This document shows positions 33,985 to 35,897 of a stretch of DNA of 35,897 nucleotides, in pieces. Under the pieces are notes generated by a model. The model was given only the letters and a program-made list of their open reading frames with translations, did no database searches and was not told the DNA's origin. Both the position numbers and the translations under genes were made by a program. The stretch comes from Deltaproteobacteria bacterium (GTDB lineage: Bacteria; Desulfobacterota; Desulfarculia; Adiutricales; Adiutricaceae). Numbering within the stretch: position 1 is the stretch's first letter; every line of letters begins with the position of its first letter. Location of the stretch: assembly GCA_031278475.1 (NCBI GenBank), contig JAITKK010000092.1, forward strand, positions 1 to 35,897, written 5' to 3'.

Positions 33985-35897
33985 ATGGATCGGAACACGA
34001 TACTGCCTTTGTTGGAGAACCATGGCCTCTGGAAGGAAACCGAAGGCCAGAAAGGGGAGAAGCTTTCACTCGCAGGCTTGGACATGCGGGGGGTGGACCT
34101 AAGCGGCCTGGATCTGTCCCTTGTCGATATCAAGGACGGCTCCCTCAGGGAGGCCACCTTGGTGGGCTCCATCCTGGACTACGCCGATCTCTCGGGCGCG
34201 GACCTCGACGGGGCCGATCTGTTCCGCTGCTCCATGATTGAGACCAACCTAATGGGCGCCAACCTCAACGGGGCGGACCTAAGGGAGGCCAAGATCTCAA
34301 ACGCCAACTTCGACGAGGCTACCCTCCATGCCGTGAAATGGCCCGACGGCTTCTGCATCTACGGCACCTCGCTTAGAAAGAGCCAGAGGCTCAAGGGCAA
34401 GTTGGAGCAGCACGAACTGTGGCTTACCTCCAACGGCACCGAGGGCCGCAGGCTGGACCTCTCCAACGAGGATTTAAGCCACGTGGACTTCTATCTGGTG
34501 AACCTTAAGAGGGCCATCCTAAGGGGGGTTAACTTCGAGGGGGCGAACCTGGAGTGTGCCAGGCTCTCTGAGGCCAACCTCGAGAGGGCCCGGCTCTGCG
34601 GGGCCTTCCTGTATGATGCCGACCTTACTGGCGCAAACCTCAAAGAGGCGTTCATAATAGACTCCAACCTGTACTCGGCAAAGCTAAGCGGGGCCGATCT
34701 TAGGAAGGCCAATATCAACAAGAGCAGCCTCGAGAACGCCGAGATCTTGGCTGCCGACCTAAGCGACGCCGACATAGTAGAGACAGACCTGAGCCACGCC
34801 AAGCTAAGCGGCTCGACGATGGTGAGGGTAAACATCATTGACAGCGTCCTGACGGGCGCAACCCTTACCGGCGTGGACTTCTTCGAGTCCTACTTCGACA
34901 GGGCCAACTTTTCAGACGCCGACCTGTCGGGGGCCGACCTGCGCTCCGTTGACCTCACCTACGCCAAGTTCAACGAGGCTAGGCTGGATGCCGCCTCATT
35001 TACCAAGGGTTTCAGCATCTACGGCACCTCCAAGAAGAAGAGGAAGCTCTTGGAGCCTGAGCTTGAGGCCCACCAGCTGTGGCTTGCGACTGACGGCGAG
35101 GAGGGCAGGCGGCTGGAACTCTTCCTGTATGATCTGAGCTGGGCCGATCTCTCCGGGCTCAACCTCTGTTTCGCCCACTTCAGCGAGGTGCTCTTCGAGG
35201 GGGCGGACTTCAGGGGGGCAAACCTCACTGGGGCTACTTTTACGGCACCTGTGTTCACCCAAGTGCGGATGTCCAATGCCAATCTTTCCAAAGCACTCCT
35301 AAGGCAAGCAAGGATTGTGGACTCCGACTTTTCCGCGGCAGACCTGACAGGCGTGAACCTCAACAGATCCTCCATAAACAACACCCTGATGAATCACGCT
35401 GTTCTAACGGATGCCAACATCTCCGAGTGCTACTTCAACAGGGTTCGCTTTACCAAGGCCGTCATGGACAGGGCCAACTTCGAGGGCTCCAAGATTTTGA
35501 ATTCCAACATGTTCAAGGCCTCCCTTAAGTCCGCAAAGCTCAACAAGGTCTACGCAAAGGGCTTGGACGTGCGCTTTAGCGATTGTGAGAACTCCGAGAT
35601 GTCAGGTTCCTTCCTAAGCGAGCCCCGCTTCTACTATGCCAACCTAAAGAACATCGATTTAACCTCTTCCCGCTTCGTGCTGGCAAACTTTGTCAGCGCA
35701 AACCTCGAAGGTGCCGATGCGACGGATGCCAACCTCTATGATGCCAGCATGAAGGGGGCGAACATGAGCAAAAGCACCCTGATCAATTGTTACCTCTACG
35801 GTTCCGACATGAGGGACGTGGACCTAAGGGGAGCCGTGGTCGACAGGATAGATCTGACCAAGACCAACCTTAAGGGTGCGAACCTCTCCGGCTTGGA
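33985..35897 (+). CDS. Large pentapeptide-repeat protein, C-terminus beyond the window
   Basis: The frame is open from the ATG at 33985 to the right edge, giving 637 residues so far. Most of it is pentapeptide repeats of the A(D/N)LXX type, such as GADLDGADL and GANLNGADL, which fold into a right-handed four-sided beta helix. A capping-type segment occurs three times: near residues 9-33 (LLENHGLWKETEG), 138-165 (KLEQHELWLTSNGTEGRRL) and 355-380 (ELEAHQLWLATDGEEGRRL). The second and third are each preceded by IYGTS plus a basic stretch (residues 125-129 and 345-349), so the protein is built of super-repeats of about 220 residues. No signal peptide or membrane helix is visible. Pentapeptide proteins include gyrase-protecting DNA mimics and scaffolds; this one cannot be assigned. 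Confidence 0.88.
   Translation, partial: MDRNTILPLLENHGLWKETEGQKGEKLSLAGLDMRGVDLSGLDLSLVDIKDGSLREATLVGSILDYADLSGADLDGADLFRCSMIETNLMGANLNGADLREAKISNANFDEATLHAVKWPDGFCIYGTSLRKSQRLKGKLEQHELWLTSNGTEGRRLDLSNEDLSHVDFYLVNLKRAILRGVNFEGANLECARLSEANLERARLCGAFLYDADLTGANLKEAFIIDSNLYSAKLSGADLRKANINKSSLENAEILAADLSDADIVETDLSHAKLSGSTMVRVNIIDSVLTGATLTGVDFFESYFDRANFSDADLSGADLRSVDLTYAKFNEARLDAASFTKGFSIYGTSKKKRKLLEPELEAHQLWLATDGEEGRRLELFLYDLSWADLSGLNLCFAHFSEVLFEGADFRGANLTGATFTAPVFTQVRMSNANLSKALLRQARIVDSDFSAADLTGVNLNRSSINNTLMNHAVLTDANISECYFNRVRFTKAVMDRANFEGSKILNSNMFKASLKSAKLNKVYAKGLDVRFSDCENSEMSGSFLSEPRFYYANLKNIDLTSSRFVLANFVSANLEGADATDANLYDASMKGANMSKSTLINCYLYGSDMRDVDLRGAVVDRIDLTKTNLKGANLSGL

Noticed and set aside
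33985-35897. Pentapeptide-repeat protein as a T6SS effector or fluoroquinolone-resistance (Qnr) protein
   Set aside because: It is 17 kb from the T6SS genes, has no PAAR, VgrG or Hcp fusion, and its layout is far larger than Qnr proteins; nothing in sequence supports either role.

Overview
The window looks like a piece of a GC-rich Gram-negative chromosome. A lipoprotein, periplasmic LysM protein, heptosyltransferase-type enzyme and type VI secretion (T6SS) membrane complex all imply an outer membrane. Coding regions are GC-rich, yet AGG (Arg) and ATA (Ile) codons are frequent. V4R, diguanylate-cyclase and multi-PAS hybrid-kinase proteins together suggest a Desulfobacterota/deltaproteobacterial-type genome. 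That placement is an inference from style, not from a marker gene.

Layout. (1) 1-2370 is an AT-rich island: the N-terminal half of an MmeI-like fused restriction-methylation enzyme on the minus strand, cut by the left edge, then about 900 bases without a gene. (2) 2374-17128 is a plus-strand T6SS locus: tssE-tssF-tssG-tssJ, then tssK-tssL, then tssM overlapping a large unrecognised gene. These encode most of the baseplate and the whole TssJ-TssL-TssM trans-envelope complex. Sheath (tssB, tssC), ClpV, TssA, Hcp and VgrG are not in the window. (3) 17674-19787, minus strand: hisD and tadA, ordinary housekeeping genes. (4) 20015-24342, plus strand: a V4R sensor protein, a diguanylate cyclase and a methyl-accepting chemotaxis-type receptor. 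(5) 25443-27983: a secreted protein with two LysM-like domains and a long unassigned C-terminal domain. (6) 28597-33522: a soluble hybrid histidine kinase followed by a family 9 glycosyltransferase. (7) 33985 to the right edge: a large pentapeptide-repeat protein, incomplete here.

How the parts fit. TssE, F, G and K build the baseplate, and TssJ, L, M anchor it through the envelope. TssL has no peptidoglycan-binding domain. The 1108-residue protein translationally coupled to tssM has one N-terminal membrane anchor and four divergent copies of a domain with a conserved cysteine at each end. It is the best candidate here for an undescribed T6SS accessory part, possibly the cell-wall anchor. The V4R, GGDEF and MCP genes look like a sensory/c-di-GMP group.

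Most long spacers hold short tandem arrays (period 10, 11, 14 or 16 bp). Several sites look regulatory: sigma70-like promoters before tssE, tssM, the LysM gene and the pentapeptide gene, strong hairpins after tssL, V4R and the LysM gene, and a hairpin-plus-T5 element inside the pentapeptide gene leader.
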